NCBI GenBank assembly: GCA_017433245.1
Contig: JAFRHO010000009.1
Coordinates: forward strand, 1-64,000
DNA from: Candidatus Saccharimonadota bacterium
GTDB lineage: Bacteria; Patescibacteriota; Saccharimonadia; Saccharimonadales; Saccharimonadaceae
DNA length: 64,000 nucleotides
Reading direction: 5' to 3'
Numbering within the stretch: the stretch's first letter is position 1; each line of letters starts with the position of its first letter. Shown in pieces: positions 34,600-45,315 of this stretch. The notes under the pieces were generated by a model. It was not told where the DNA came from. It was given only the letters and a program-made list of their open reading frames with translations, and did no database searches. The position numbers were made by a program, and so were the translations under genes.

Positions 34600-36678
<2,079 letters not shown>

Positions 36679-36694
36679 TATAATAAGAATGTGC

Positions 36695-36770
36695 CTGGGT
36701 GTAGCACAGTTGGTAGCGCGCAACGTTTGGGACGTTGAGGTCGCAGGTTCAAGTCCTGTCACCCAGACCA
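36695..36770 (+). tRNA. tRNA-Pro (UGG)
   Basis: Acceptor CTGGGTG/CACCCAG, discriminator A, encoded CCA. Anticodon loop TTTGGGA gives TGG. A TATAAT (36679-36684) follows directly on the ligA stop, and a T run ends the unit. With the genes at 27787 and 27876, three proline isoacceptors are in the window. Confidence 0.94.
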
Positions 36771-36862
36771 TTTTTTATGGCAGTAAAAACTTGACTTTTT
36801 TTAAAAGATGCTTATTATTATAAGTAGAATAAGGTCATTTAATAAAAATAAAAAGGAAAAAT

Positions 36863-38965
36863 ATGAGATTAAAGAGAAATAACGCAGTGTTTCGTCTTAG
36901 AGCCAATACGAAACGAGCTGTTTTTTGGGGACTTGCCGTGTTGATAGTATCTTTGGTTGGTTTTGCTAGTATTGTTCAGAATTTGCATACAGAGAAAAGC
37001 TATGCGGTGGGTACGGATTGTAATCCTGATGCAATGACGATAGACGATGCAGTTTGTTTGCAAGATATGAATTATTATGTGAAACAAACCATGATAATTG
37101 ATACTCAATATGAACTAGTTGATAGTAGAGATCAGCAAATATATAAGATTGCAAAACTAGTTGATGGTAATGTATGGTTTCTGGACAATTTGAAAATTGG
37201 TGCAGAAGACGAAATGTTACTTACTAATAATGATACAAACACGGATCCGAATGTAAATGGCGGCGAATTTGTTCTGCCGGCGTCTGCTGCTGGTGGTAAT
37301 ACTTATACTGCTCCAGTGATTTATGTTGGAAATGTAGACGATGCTGTTGATTCAGAAAATGGATGGATGATTGGAGGATATTACAACTATTGCGCAGCGA
37401 GTGCTGGAACGTATTGTAATGAGGACGAGGAAGCAGAAGGCGATGCGATGTATGATATTTGCCCTGCTGGTTGGAGGATGCCAACTGGTGGAGTTGGCGG
37501 TGAATATGAAGCGGTGACCTCTGCATATAGTAATGCGATTAATGTATTGCAACTTCCTTTGTCTGGAAGATATTATGATGGCGCTCCGGGAAGAATTGGC
37601 GAAGACGGGTATTTCTGGTCATCAACCAATCGTGATGGAAGAAGGATGTATTATTTGAATCGATCCGGTAGTTCACTGAGCCCAACTGGGAGTTATCGAC
37701 GGGACCGAGGATATTCGATGCGTTGTGTAGCGAAGGACGTTCGACCTACGATGAGTTGTAATTCGTCTGCGAAAACTATTGATGAGGCAGTATGTATGCA
37801 GGATATGAATGCAATGGTCAAAGATAGTATGGCAATGGATGAAGCGTATTGGCTGATTGATATTCGGGACAAAGAGGCTTATCGTGTGTCTAAACTTCAA
37901 GATGGTAATATTTGGATGCTAGATAATTTGAGATTAGGTGGAGAAGAAACTTTGACGTTAACTTCTGATGACACAAACACTAATCCAGGGTTAAATAATG
38001 GTGAATTTCTATTGCCTGCTAGTGGGAGTTGGGAGGATACTTATGTAGATGCACAAATTAATGCGAGCGAAAAAGATACGATTCAAGATTCGAGTAACGA
38101 TTGGAGAGTGGGTAATTATTATAATTATTGTGCAGCGAGTGCTGGGACGTATTGTGAGTCAGATGGGGAGGGCGACGCTGAATATGATATCTGTCCAAGT
38201 AATTGGCGTATGCCTACTGGTGGTAATGGTGGAGAGTATCAAACGATAGCAAATTTGTATGGTGACATAGCGGATACTTTGAAGTTACCATTATCTGGAA
38301 GATATTACAGCGGCGCTTCGGGAAGAATTGGTGATGATGGATATTTCTGGTCATCAACTAATAGGGATAATTTGAGAATGTACTATCTTAATAGGGCAGG
38401 CAGTTCCATCAGTCCAACCGGAAGCTACAGACGAGATCGGGGATATTCGATGCGCTGCGTTGTGGGGATAAAAGAGACTGGAAGCGGAGAGTTTGAGTGG
38501 AAGAACGATAAAAATGATTTTATTAAGGGTGATGATGGTGATTTGGTGCTAATAATTGATTTATCACCGGCAGCTGTTTTATCGGTGAAAGTCAATGATG
38601 TGGAACTAGAAGCAGGTGATTATGATTTGTTGAATGGAGACGGGGCAACGATGATTGTTTTAGGACAGAGTTATTTGAATGAATTACCTGTAGGTGATTA
38701 TCAGCTTTCGGTTTTATATGAAAGTGGGACCGTGATTGAAACTGAATTTAGTATAAGTGAAAAATCAGTTGAACCAGAAGATGAAGGAGACGAAGAGCCG
38801 GAGTCAGAAGATGAGATTGTGGTACCAGATACTGGAATGGAAACTCAGGATGGGTTAGGTGGTAAAAAGATAGATACAATGGTTCTTGCGATTATGGTTG
38901 GAATTCTAGTGAGTATTGTCTCTGGAATAGTATTGATTGGTCGCTATAATGATAGGAGACGGTAA
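36863..38965 (+). CDS. Wall-anchored protein with two FISUMP domains
   Basis: 700 residues. A signal or membrane segment (about 20-42) is followed by two tandem FISUMP domains (about 50-290 and 295-540) that are strongly alike (GRYYDGAPGRIGEDGYFWSS against GRYYSGASGRIGDDGYFWSS). A beta domain follows (about 550-635, VKVNDVELEAGDYDLLNG; a similar one precedes the sorting signal of the 17076 protein), then an acidic Pro/Glu linker. VPDTG (654-658), a hydrophobic span and RYNDRRR form a sortase-type sorting signal. The AAAAAGGAAAAAT leader gives a ribosome binding site. Its stop abuts the stop of the minus-strand helicase gene with no gap. Confidence 0.88.
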   Translation: MRLKRNNAVFRLRANTKRAVFWGLAVLIVSLVGFASIVQNLHTEKSYAVGTDCNPDAMTIDDAVCLQDMNYYVKQTMIIDTQYELVDSRDQQIYKIAKLVDGNVWFLDNLKIGAEDEMLLTNNDTNTDPNVNGGEFVLPASAAGGNTYTAPVIYVGNVDDAVDSENGWMIGGYYNYCAASAGTYCNEDEEAEGDAMYDICPAGWRMPTGGVGGEYEAVTSAYSNAINVLQLPLSGRYYDGAPGRIGEDGYFWSSTNRDGRRMYYLNRSGSSLSPTGSYRRDRGYSMRCVAKDVRPTMSCNSSAKTIDEAVCMQDMNAMVKDSMAMDEAYWLIDIRDKEAYRVSKLQDGNIWMLDNLRLGGEETLTLTSDDTNTNPGLNNGEFLLPASGSWEDTYVDAQINASEKDTIQDSSNDWRVGNYYNYCAASAGTYCESDGEGDAEYDICPSNWRMPTGGNGGEYQTIANLYGDIADTLKLPLSGRYYSGASGRIGDDGYFWSSTNRDNLRMYYLNRAGSSISPTGSYRRDRGYSMRCVVGIKETGSGEFEWKNDKNDFIKGDDGDLVLIIDLSPAAVLSVKVNDVELEAGDYDLLNGDGATMIVLGQSYLNELPVGDYQLSVLYESGTVIETEFSISEKSVEPEDEGDEEPESEDEIVVPDTGMETQDGLGGKKIDTMVLAIMVGILVSIVSGIVLIGRYNDRRR

Positions 38966-40999
38966 TTAAGTATAAATGGGTAGATCTTCGGGGAAGGGAT
39001 CAAAATCGGATTCGCCAAAGTCGTCGTCGGTGAAGTCACTCGATAGGCCCTCTATTGAGTTGTCGGTGAAACCGTCACCGTCTTGGTCGTGGTAGGTCGA
39101 CGAGCCGTAGGGATTATAGCCGAGTTCAGTGAGAAAACGAGAGGGCATGCTGTAACTACGGGTGCCGTAAGAATAGCGCGAAAGAGCGTAGGTTAGGAAG
39201 AGGCGCTTCATGGCACGGGTCATGGCAACATACGCAAGGCGGCGTTCTTCTTCGAGTTCAGCTTCGTTGTCATAGGCGCGGGAGCCAGGAAAAAGGCCTT
39301 CTTCCATACCGACAATGAAGACGACAGGAAATTCGAGACCCTTGGCGGCATGCATGGTCATGAGAGTGACGGAGTTTTTGTTAGTGGCTTCATCGGCGCT
39401 GGACATTAAGGTGGCATCGGCGAGAAAATCTGGCAGAGTGTCGTATTCGCTAGCGTTGCCAACGAGTACCTCGAGGTTCTTCATGCGATCGTCGGTGGTG
39501 GGGGTGCCATCGTCAACTAAAGTGTGAAAGTCGAAATAGGTGATAACGCGTTCGACGATTTTGCCGGGGTTATCTTCGAGATCTGTAGTTTTTAAGAAAT
39601 TGATGAGGCGAAGAAGGGCGGTTTTGGCTTTAGTAGAATTGATGACTGAGGGGAGGTCGGGATTAAATAGTGGTTGTGCCTCATCGATTGAATCGATGGC
39701 GCCAAGGAGTTTTCGGATGGAGACTTCGCCGATGCCGGACAGGATATTACTACAAACGCGCGTGAGACTGACTTTGTCGCGCTGGTTGATGAGAAGGCGG
39801 AGAACCGCCATGGCGTCTTTGATTTCCTTACGGTCGTAGAAACGAACGCCGCCAATGATTTTGTAGGGGATGTGCATATTAAGGAAAGCTTTTTCAAAAG
39901 CGTAGGACTGAGCGTTAGTGCGATAGAGGACGGCGAAATCGGAAAAGTCAGGATAATCTTTCTGAAGGTTTAAGATTTTCATGGCGACGAAGGTGGCTTC
40001 GGCGGTCTCGTCGCTTAGGTTTTCGATGTCGACGGGCTCGCCTTCTTCGGCGTCAGTAAAGAGAGTTTTGTCGGTGCGAGTTTTGTTCTCGCGGATGACT
40101 TTTTGGGAGGCGGCGAGGATGCTCTTGGTAGAACGATAGTTTTGTTCGAGTTTGATGACTTTGGCGCCAGGAAAATCTTTTTCGAAGTTGAGGATGTTGG
40201 TGAAGTCGGCACCGCGCCAAGAATAGATAGATTGCCAGTCGTCGCCAACAACGCAGATGTTACGGTCTTCGTTTACGAGGAGTTTGACGATGTGGTATTG
40301 GACGAGGTTGGTATCTTGGTACTCGTCGATGAGAATGTGGTGAAATTTCTGTTGCCATTTGGTACGGATGTCGGGATGGTTCTTTAGGAGTTCGAGCTCT
40401 TTGATGAGAAGGTCGTCGAAATCGAGAGCGGAAGCTTTGGCTTTCTCGGATTCGTAGCGGGCGAAGATTTGGGCGATTTGTTTCTGGTTGGGGTAGAGAG
40501 CGGTAGTGGCGTAATCGTCGGCAGAGTGGCCTTGGTTTTTCTCACTACTAATGATGGATTGGATAGATTTGGGTTTGAGTTGCTTGTTGTCGCTCATGTG
40601 TAGATTTTTCATGATGCGGCGGATGAGGGAGATTTGGTCGTCGGTGTCATAAATGACGAAGTTGCGGTCGAGATTTAGGGTGCCGTGTTCAATACGAAGG
40701 ATTTTGACAGCAATGCTATGGAAGGTGCCCATGTATGGCATGAATGAGCGTGGGGGCGGGGTGGTTTGATTGTGTAATAATTGCCATAGTCGTTCCCGCA
40801 TCTCACCCGCGGCTTTGTTGGTGAAGGTGACGGCAAGGATGTTGTGAGGGTTAGTGCCGTGAGCGATAAGATTAGCGATGCGGTGAGTGAGAGTTTTGGT
40901 TTTGCCAGAACCGGCGCCAGCTAAGATGAGCAAAGGCCCGGATAATGTTTCGACCGCCTGGCGTTGAGCCGGATTTAGTTCCTCCAGTATTTTGTCCAT
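38966..40999 (-). CDS. UvrD/PcrA/Rep-type DNA helicase
   Basis: 677 residues, superfamily 1A. Walker A GAGSGKTKTLTHR (about 31-43), motif Ia VTFTNKAAGEM, motif II DEYQDTN, motif III GDDWQSIYSWRGA, motif IV EQNYRS, motif V/VI VTLMTMHAAKGLEF and YVAMTRA. It unwinds DNA 3'-to-5' in repair and replication restart. The C-terminus is acidic (about the last 45 residues, FTDDDFGESDFDPFPED). It lies 18 bases downstream of the murA-like gene, but a TGC-TACAAT box seven bases before the ATG (41007-41015) suggests its own leaderless promoter. Confidence 0.93.
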   Translation of the reverse strand: MDKILEELNPAQRQAVETLSGPLLILAGAGSGKTKTLTHRIANLIAHGTNPHNILAVTFTNKAAGEMRERLWQLLHNQTTPPPRSFMPYMGTFHSIAVKILRIEHGTLNLDRNFVIYDTDDQISLIRRIMKNLHMSDNKQLKPKSIQSIISSEKNQGHSADDYATTALYPNQKQIAQIFARYESEKAKASALDFDDLLIKELELLKNHPDIRTKWQQKFHHILIDEYQDTNLVQYHIVKLLVNEDRNICVVGDDWQSIYSWRGADFTNILNFEKDFPGAKVIKLEQNYRSTKSILAASQKVIRENKTRTDKTLFTDAEEGEPVDIENLSDETAEATFVAMKILNLQKDYPDFSDFAVLYRTNAQSYAFEKAFLNMHIPYKIIGGVRFYDRKEIKDAMAVLRLLINQRDKVSLTRVCSNILSGIGEVSIRKLLGAIDSIDEAQPLFNPDLPSVINSTKAKTALLRLINFLKTTDLEDNPGKIVERVITYFDFHTLVDDGTPTTDDRMKNLEVLVGNASEYDTLPDFLADATLMSSADEATNKNSVTLMTMHAAKGLEFPVVFIVGMEEGLFPGSRAYDNEAELEEERRLAYVAMTRAMKRLFLTYALSRYSYGTRSYSMPSRFLTELGYNPYGSSTYHDQDGDGFTDNSIEGLSSDFTDDDFGESDFDPFPEDLPIYT

Positions 41000-41017
41000 G
41001 TATATAATTGTAGCACA

Positions 41018-42568
41018 TTAAATGCCAGTGAAGGGAGTGATGTCGGCGCCGAGGTGACGGAGGCGGGCGGCGAAATCTTGGTAGCCGCGGTTGATGGGAT
41101 AGACGTTTCTAAGGATGGATTGGCCGGGGGCGGCGAGCATGCCGAGTAGAATGACGACAGCGGGACGGAGAGCTTGCGGAGCGACGAGTTCGGCAGGGCG
41201 CCAGTTGGTGGGGCCTTCGACGTAGATGCGGTGGGCATCAAGGAGTTCGACTTTCACGTTGAGATTGGTGAGTTCAGTGGTGTAGACGGCGCGGTTTTCG
41301 AAAACCCAGTCGTGGATGAGGGTGCGACCCTTAGCAACGGCAGCGATGACGGAGAAGAAGGGGAGATTGTCGATATTGAGGCCTGGGAAAGGCATGGGGT
41401 GGATTTTGTCGACGGGAGCGACGAGGTCGGATTTTTTGATATAGAGGTCGACGAGACGGGTGCGGTTGTTGGCGGCGAGATACTCGGGGGATTTATCGAT
41501 GTGGGCATGCATGCTTTTCAAGACTTCGAGTTCGATTTCGAGGAATTCGATGGGGGCGCGCATGATAGTGATCTCGGAATTAGTAACAAGGGCGGCGGCG
41601 ATGAAGCTCATAGCTTCGATGGGGTCTTCGGAGATATTGTATTCGACATCTTGGTTGATGAAAGGGCGACCTTGAATGACGAGACGGGTGGTGCCGATTC
41701 CAGAAATCTTAACGCCGAGTTGTTCGAGGAAGAAACAGGCGTCCTGCACCATGTAGTTAGGTGAGGCGCCGACGATGGTAGTCTTGCCGGGGGCGAGGGC
41801 GGCGGCCATGAGGACGTTTTCGGTGACGGTGTCGCCACGCTCGGTGAGAACGATGTAACGGTCGGTGTATTTATGGAGGGTGTCCTGCCGGACTTCGACT
41901 TCGTAGAAGCCACTATGACATTCGGCATCGACGGTGAGACCGAAGGACTTGAGAGCTTGAAGATGCGGCTCGACGGTGCGGGTGCCGAGCGAGCAGCCGC
42001 CAGCATAAGGGATGCGGAATTTGGGATAGCGGTGGAGGAGGGGCCCTAGGAACATGATAATAGAACGGGTGCGACGGGCGGCCTCGATGTCCATTTCGTC
42101 GAGTTTCAATTCGCGGGGTGAGATAATTTCAAGGTCACGGTGACGGTTGGTCCAGTGGCATTTGACGCCGATGGACTCCAAAACTTCAATAATTCGGAAG
42201 ACCTCTTCGATACGAGCGACGCGGTGGAGAGTGGTCTTGCCGGTGTTCAGTAGGGAAGCACAAAGGAGAGCGACGGCGGCGTTTTTGGAAGTGTTAATCG
42301 TGATTTCGCCGTGGAGTTCGTTGCCACCGCGGATGCGAAAACTCTGACCGGCGGAGTCATTAACAGAGAGAATCTGAGTGCCAAAGGCTTCGGAGAGTTT
42401 CTTGATCATCTCGAGAGAGATGTTTTGACCGCCTTTCTCGATACGGTGGATGGCGGATTGAGATGAACCGACTTTGTCGGCTAATTCTTCCTGAGTCCAG
42501 CCTTTATCGGTACGCATTTGCTCTATCGTCTCGCCGATGACTTCTTGGTAGGTCTTTGCTTTCTTCAT
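41018..42568 (-). CDS. XRE helix-turn-helix domain fused to a MurA-like enolpyruvyl transferase
   Basis: 516 residues from MKKAKTYQEV. Residues about 5-70 are a clear XRE-type DNA-binding domain (MRTDKGWTQEELADKVGSSQ, then SAIHRIEKGG). Residues about 78-516 are a full-length enolpyruvyltransferase: SKNAAVALL (catalytic Lys-Asn), AGGCSLGTRTVE (the Cys that attacks PEP and binds fosfomycin, and Arg), and SEDPIEAMSFIAAA (catalytic Asp). MurA transfers enolpyruvate to UDP-GlcNAc, the first step of peptidoglycan synthesis. The fusion suggests a MurA homologue that also binds DNA, or a regulator that senses wall precursors. There is no ribosome binding site; the -10 TATATT lies seven bases before the ATG (leaderless). 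Confidence 0.87.
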   Translation of the reverse strand: MKKAKTYQEVIGETIEQMRTDKGWTQEELADKVGSSQSAIHRIEKGGQNISLEMIKKLSEAFGTQILSVNDSAGQSFRIRGGNELHGEITINTSKNAAVALLCASLLNTGKTTLHRVARIEEVFRIIEVLESIGVKCHWTNRHRDLEIISPRELKLDEMDIEAARRTRSIIMFLGPLLHRYPKFRIPYAGGCSLGTRTVEPHLQALKSFGLTVDAECHSGFYEVEVRQDTLHKYTDRYIVLTERGDTVTENVLMAAALAPGKTTIVGASPNYMVQDACFFLEQLGVKISGIGTTRLVIQGRPFINQDVEYNISEDPIEAMSFIAAALVTNSEITIMRAPIEFLEIELEVLKSMHAHIDKSPEYLAANNRTRLVDLYIKKSDLVAPVDKIHPMPFPGLNIDNLPFFSVIAAVAKGRTLIHDWVFENRAVYTTELTNLNVKVELLDAHRIYVEGPTNWRPAELVAPQALRPAVVILLGMLAAPGQSILRNVYPINRGYQDFAARLRHLGADITPFTGI

Positions 42569-42575
42569 GATAATC

Positions 42576-42604
42576 AATATATCATGAGATGAATATAATG
42601 TAAA
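42576..42604 (-). promoter_or_regulatory. Promoter of the XRE-MurA gene (leaderless)
   Basis: Minus-strand -35 TTTACA (42599-42604), 17-base spacer, -10 TATATT (42576-42581). Confidence 0.55.
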
Positions 42605-42646
42605 GACTTGGTAAACATTTTTTTGACGTTTTGAAATAAAAAAGTG

Positions 42647-42674
42647 TTGACTATGCCTTGAAATGCTGTATAAT
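42647..42674 (+). promoter_or_regulatory. Promoter of the DGR2 target gene (leaderless)
   Basis: -35 TTGACT (42647-42652), 16-base spacer, -10 TATAAT (42669-42674), ATG at 42682. Box spacing and distance to ATG are identical to the DGR1 target promoter, and both start with TAAGCATGAG-like sequence. Confidence 0.75.
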
Positions 42675-42681
42675 TATAAGC

Positions 42682-44574
42682 ATGAGAAAGATGTCTTTTT
42701 ATATAGGATTATTAAGTTTGAATTTAATTAGTGGTGTGGTACTGGCTTCTAGTTTTGTCTCGGCAACAGACGATGAAGTAGTAGATTCGGTCCAACTCAC
42801 GGTACCGATTGCTTGTACAATGACCGGTACTGGTACTACGCATACGGCTATATTAAATCCCGGTACTTATTCGGGTGAGTCTGGTTCAGAATACGAAAAT
42901 GGCATTGGCAAAACTACACTTACTGCTATATGTAATGATGATAATGGCTTCTCCATCTATGCTATAGGATATACTGGTAATCAATATGAAGGGGAAAATC
43001 ACACTAAACTCATCGGACAATCTACAAGTAGTACTATAGCTACTAAAGCCTATACATCGGGAGATACTACCTCTAATTGGTCCATGAAACTAACTAAAGT
43101 CACTGATACAACGGAATCCTATAACCCACAGAACTTAACTATCCAAAGTGATACGGAAGGCACCTTTTCTTCATGGCATAGTGTGCCAGCTTCATATACT
43201 AAAGTAGCAGAATACCATGCCAATACTGGTTCATCTACTACCGATACTACACTAGGAGTAAAACTAGAAACTACCTATGCAGCATACATAGCATCCAATC
43301 AATCTGCTGATACTTACGAGGGACAAGTGAAATACACTATGGTACATCCATATACAGAAGAACCACTTCAGCCACAATCCTCAGCATCAGGTAAAATCTG
43401 TTACTATGCCAATGCTTCAGATGCAGAAGGCACAATGGGTTGCCAGGATGTAGCAAACTCTGTTACATTACTTGCCTCCAACTTCAGTCGTACTAGCTAT
43501 GGTTTCGCTGGCTGGTCCGATAAGTTTGACTATGCCACTAACCCAGAGGCTAAGTTCTATGGCCCACAAGAAACCATGGCTATTCCAGATACTTCCATCT
43601 ACACTGGCGATGGTAAAGGCTTATCGCTCTATGCAGTCTGGGTAAAGAGTGCAGGTAACCTCCAAGATACTACTAAAGTTGCTACACTTTGTGGAACGGG
43701 AACGGGTAGTTTAATCAAGGCTAATGAGGCTACAAATATCCTAAGCCAAAGTATCACTGCTCTTTCTGATGCTCGCGACAATAATACCTACGCCATCGCT
43801 AAACTCGCCGATGGTAAATGCTGGATGATAGAGAACCTCCGCCTAGACAACTCTGTCTCACTCACTCTCGTAAATACTAATAATCCGCTAAACGATGGCA
43901 CTAATGTCACCATCAAACATAGTTATTCAGATACCGAAACACATAACACCCTTTCTGCTTCGCAAGATCCTACTACAACTGCATGGTGCCAATCCAATAG
44001 TGCTTCTTGTGATGACCAATCTATGTTATTTACTGGTAATACTACTAACCGTGCTTCCTATGAAACTGGAGCTACCATGACAAATAGTGCCAATATCTAT
44101 TCCTATGGTAACTACTACAACTGGTACTCTGCTACAGCGGGTAGAGGCACATATGGCTTTAGTACTAACAATAATAGTGTAGCAGGCGACTTATGCCCCG
44201 CTGGATGGCATCTACCAATAGGTGGCAGAAAAGCCAATGTGGATGTAAGTGACTTCTGGAAACTATCGCGTGCTACTATAGGAGCAGATCCAGCAAACTT
44301 TGCTAATGATTACTTCTATTACACGGGTACTCCAGAAGGTACGGATGCTTCTAATAAAATGAGAGCTTATCCTAACAATTTTGTCTATTCCGGCAACGTC
44401 AACGGCGGTTCGGTAGGCTATCGTGGCTCGAGCGGCTCCTTCTGGTCGTCTACGGCGCGCTCGTCCCTCTACGCCTACTACCTGTACTTGCTCTCGTCCT
44501 ACGTCTACCCAGGCACGTACTACAACTACAAGTACTACGGGAGGACAGTGCGTTGCGTCGCCCCCGGCGTTTAG
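42682..44574 (+). CDS. DGR2 target: secreted FISUMP-domain protein with C-terminal variable repeat
   Basis: 630 residues from MRKMSFYIGLL; a TTG further upstream lies inside the promoter and is rejected. A signal peptide (about 1-28) precedes the N-terminal domain shared with the 3988 and 22750 proteins (ending KYTMVHP). An InlB-like module (YGFAGWSDKF...LYAVWVKSAG, about 270-325) and a FISUMP domain (about 330-630: DGKCWMIENL, GNYYNWYSAT, LCPAGWHLPIGG) follow. The last 64 residues or so lie in the variable repeat; 16 codons differ from the template, mostly to Tyr with some Leu, Ser, Gly and Arg. It is expected to be secreted, with an aromatic-rich binding face. It differs from target 1 by having the InlB-like module. 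Confidence 0.9.
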   Translation: MRKMSFYIGLLSLNLISGVVLASSFVSATDDEVVDSVQLTVPIACTMTGTGTTHTAILNPGTYSGESGSEYENGIGKTTLTAICNDDNGFSIYAIGYTGNQYEGENHTKLIGQSTSSTIATKAYTSGDTTSNWSMKLTKVTDTTESYNPQNLTIQSDTEGTFSSWHSVPASYTKVAEYHANTGSSTTDTTLGVKLETTYAAYIASNQSADTYEGQVKYTMVHPYTEEPLQPQSSASGKICYYANASDAEGTMGCQDVANSVTLLASNFSRTSYGFAGWSDKFDYATNPEAKFYGPQETMAIPDTSIYTGDGKGLSLYAVWVKSAGNLQDTTKVATLCGTGTGSLIKANEATNILSQSITALSDARDNNTYAIAKLADGKCWMIENLRLDNSVSLTLVNTNNPLNDGTNVTIKHSYSDTETHNTLSASQDPTTTAWCQSNSASCDDQSMLFTGNTTNRASYETGATMTNSANIYSYGNYYNWYSATAGRGTYGFSTNNNSVAGDLCPAGWHLPIGGRKANVDVSDFWKLSRATIGADPANFANDYFYYTGTPEGTDASNKMRAYPNNFVYSGNVNGGSVGYRGSSGSFWSSTARSSLYAYYLYLLSSYVYPGTYYNYKYYGRTVRCVAPGV

Positions 44575-44599
44575 CGTTTCTCTGTTCGTGCCGTTCCAG
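44379..44599 (+). repeat. Variable repeat VR2 of DGR2
   Basis: 221 bases aligned gap-free to TR2 at offset 694. All 21 differences fall on template A (about 13 A-to-T, 4 A-to-G, 4 A-to-C), changing 16 of 17 AAY codons downstream of the invariant NVN segment. The last 75 bases or so, from GGGAGGACAGTGCG through the stop codon to 44599, are identical to the template and contain the likely IMH. Confidence 0.94.
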
Positions 44600-44610
44600 A
44601 GCCCTAGGAA

Positions 44611-44648
44611 TGTTCAAAGGTTTGTCGTAAGACAAACACTTTGAACAG
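44611..44648 (+). repeat. Inverted repeat with GTAA loop just downstream of VR2
   Basis: TGTTCAAAG-G-TTTGTC-GTAA-GACAAA-CA-CTTTGAACA forms a long near-perfect hairpin starting 12 bases beyond VR2. In the Bordetella phage DGR a hairpin or cruciform just after the VR is needed for efficient homing; this element is in the right place for the same role. Confidence 0.6.
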
Positions 44649-44649
44649 G

Positions 44650-44727
44650 GCCACTGCCCTGCGGTGGCCCCACCTTTGTTCACTTCTAGCGAACAAGGGA
44701 AATAGATTTGCCGGCCCTGCCGGCAAG
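44650..44727 (+). repeat. Cluster of three further hairpins between VR2 and the TR2 promoter
   Basis: GGGCCAC/GTGGCCC (about 44650-44671), CCTTTGTTC/GAACAAGGG (about 44673-44700, one wobble) and TTGCCGGC/GCCGGCAA (about 44709-44727). None has a proper T run. They may be target-site structure, or insulate the target mRNA from the template RNA; no gene is present here. Confidence 0.5.
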
Positions 44728-44764
44728 TCCGGGGTTTTCACAGATGCCTCTTACAGCATATTTG

Positions 44765-44773
44765 TGGTATAAT
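44765..44773 (+). promoter_or_regulatory. Extended -10 promoter for the TR2 RNA
   Basis: TGG-TATAAT (TATAAT at 44768-44773) without a good -35 box, the same promoter type as before TR1. Confidence 0.6.
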
Positions 44774-45072
44774 GGTAATGGCTAATAAGTAGATTCGGAA
44801 AAGGAATGATAGATTAAGTTACTATCATCGTCCGAATTCGGAACTTTGCCGCATAGGGCTCAGAGTCGCACCTGGCGAGAGGCTAGGTCGGTGTTTCGGG
44901 GCGAGTTTTAATAAGCTCGGGAAGAAGCGATTTTTGTAGGCTACGGTCTACAACGATTGTAAGTTGACTCTTATCCTCTTGGTGTTTATTTTACGCCAGA
45001 CTAGCCCTCTGGTGGTTGATAGTACCTGGTTTCTATGGGTCTCTGATTGCTGGTTGTACTGTTTGGCTGGCG

Positions 45073-45293
45073 TTTTGTCTATTCCGGCAACGTCAACGGC
45101 GGTTCGGTAAACAATCGTGGCTCGAACGGCAACTTCTGGTCGTCTACGGCGAACTCGTCCAACAACGCCTACAACCTGAACTTGAACTCGTCCAACGTCA
45201 ACCCAGGCACGAACAACAACAACAAGTACAACGGGAGGACAGTGCGTTGCGTCGCCCCCGGCGTTTAGCGTTTCTCTGTTCGTGCCGTTCCAG
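45073..45293 (+). repeat. Template repeat TR2 of DGR2
   Basis: 221 bases matching VR2, carrying 17 mutable AAC/AAT codons downstream of a constant NVN-encoding start. The copy includes the target's stop codon and 25 bases beyond it. It shares no close nucleotide identity with TR1, although both encode the FWS...RC framework of the FISUMP C-terminus. Confidence 0.94.
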
Positions 45294-45315
45294 CTCCCTA
45301 AAGTGGTGAAGCCTC

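Noticed and set aside
37560-38465. Two FISUMP C-termini of the 36863 protein as possible extra variable repeats
   Set aside because: They differ from each other at many non-adenine and synonymous positions and match neither template closely, so ordinary divergence explains them.
45047-45268. 73-residue open frame ending in TR2
   Set aside because: Same reason as for TR1: a by-product of the repeat, not a gene.
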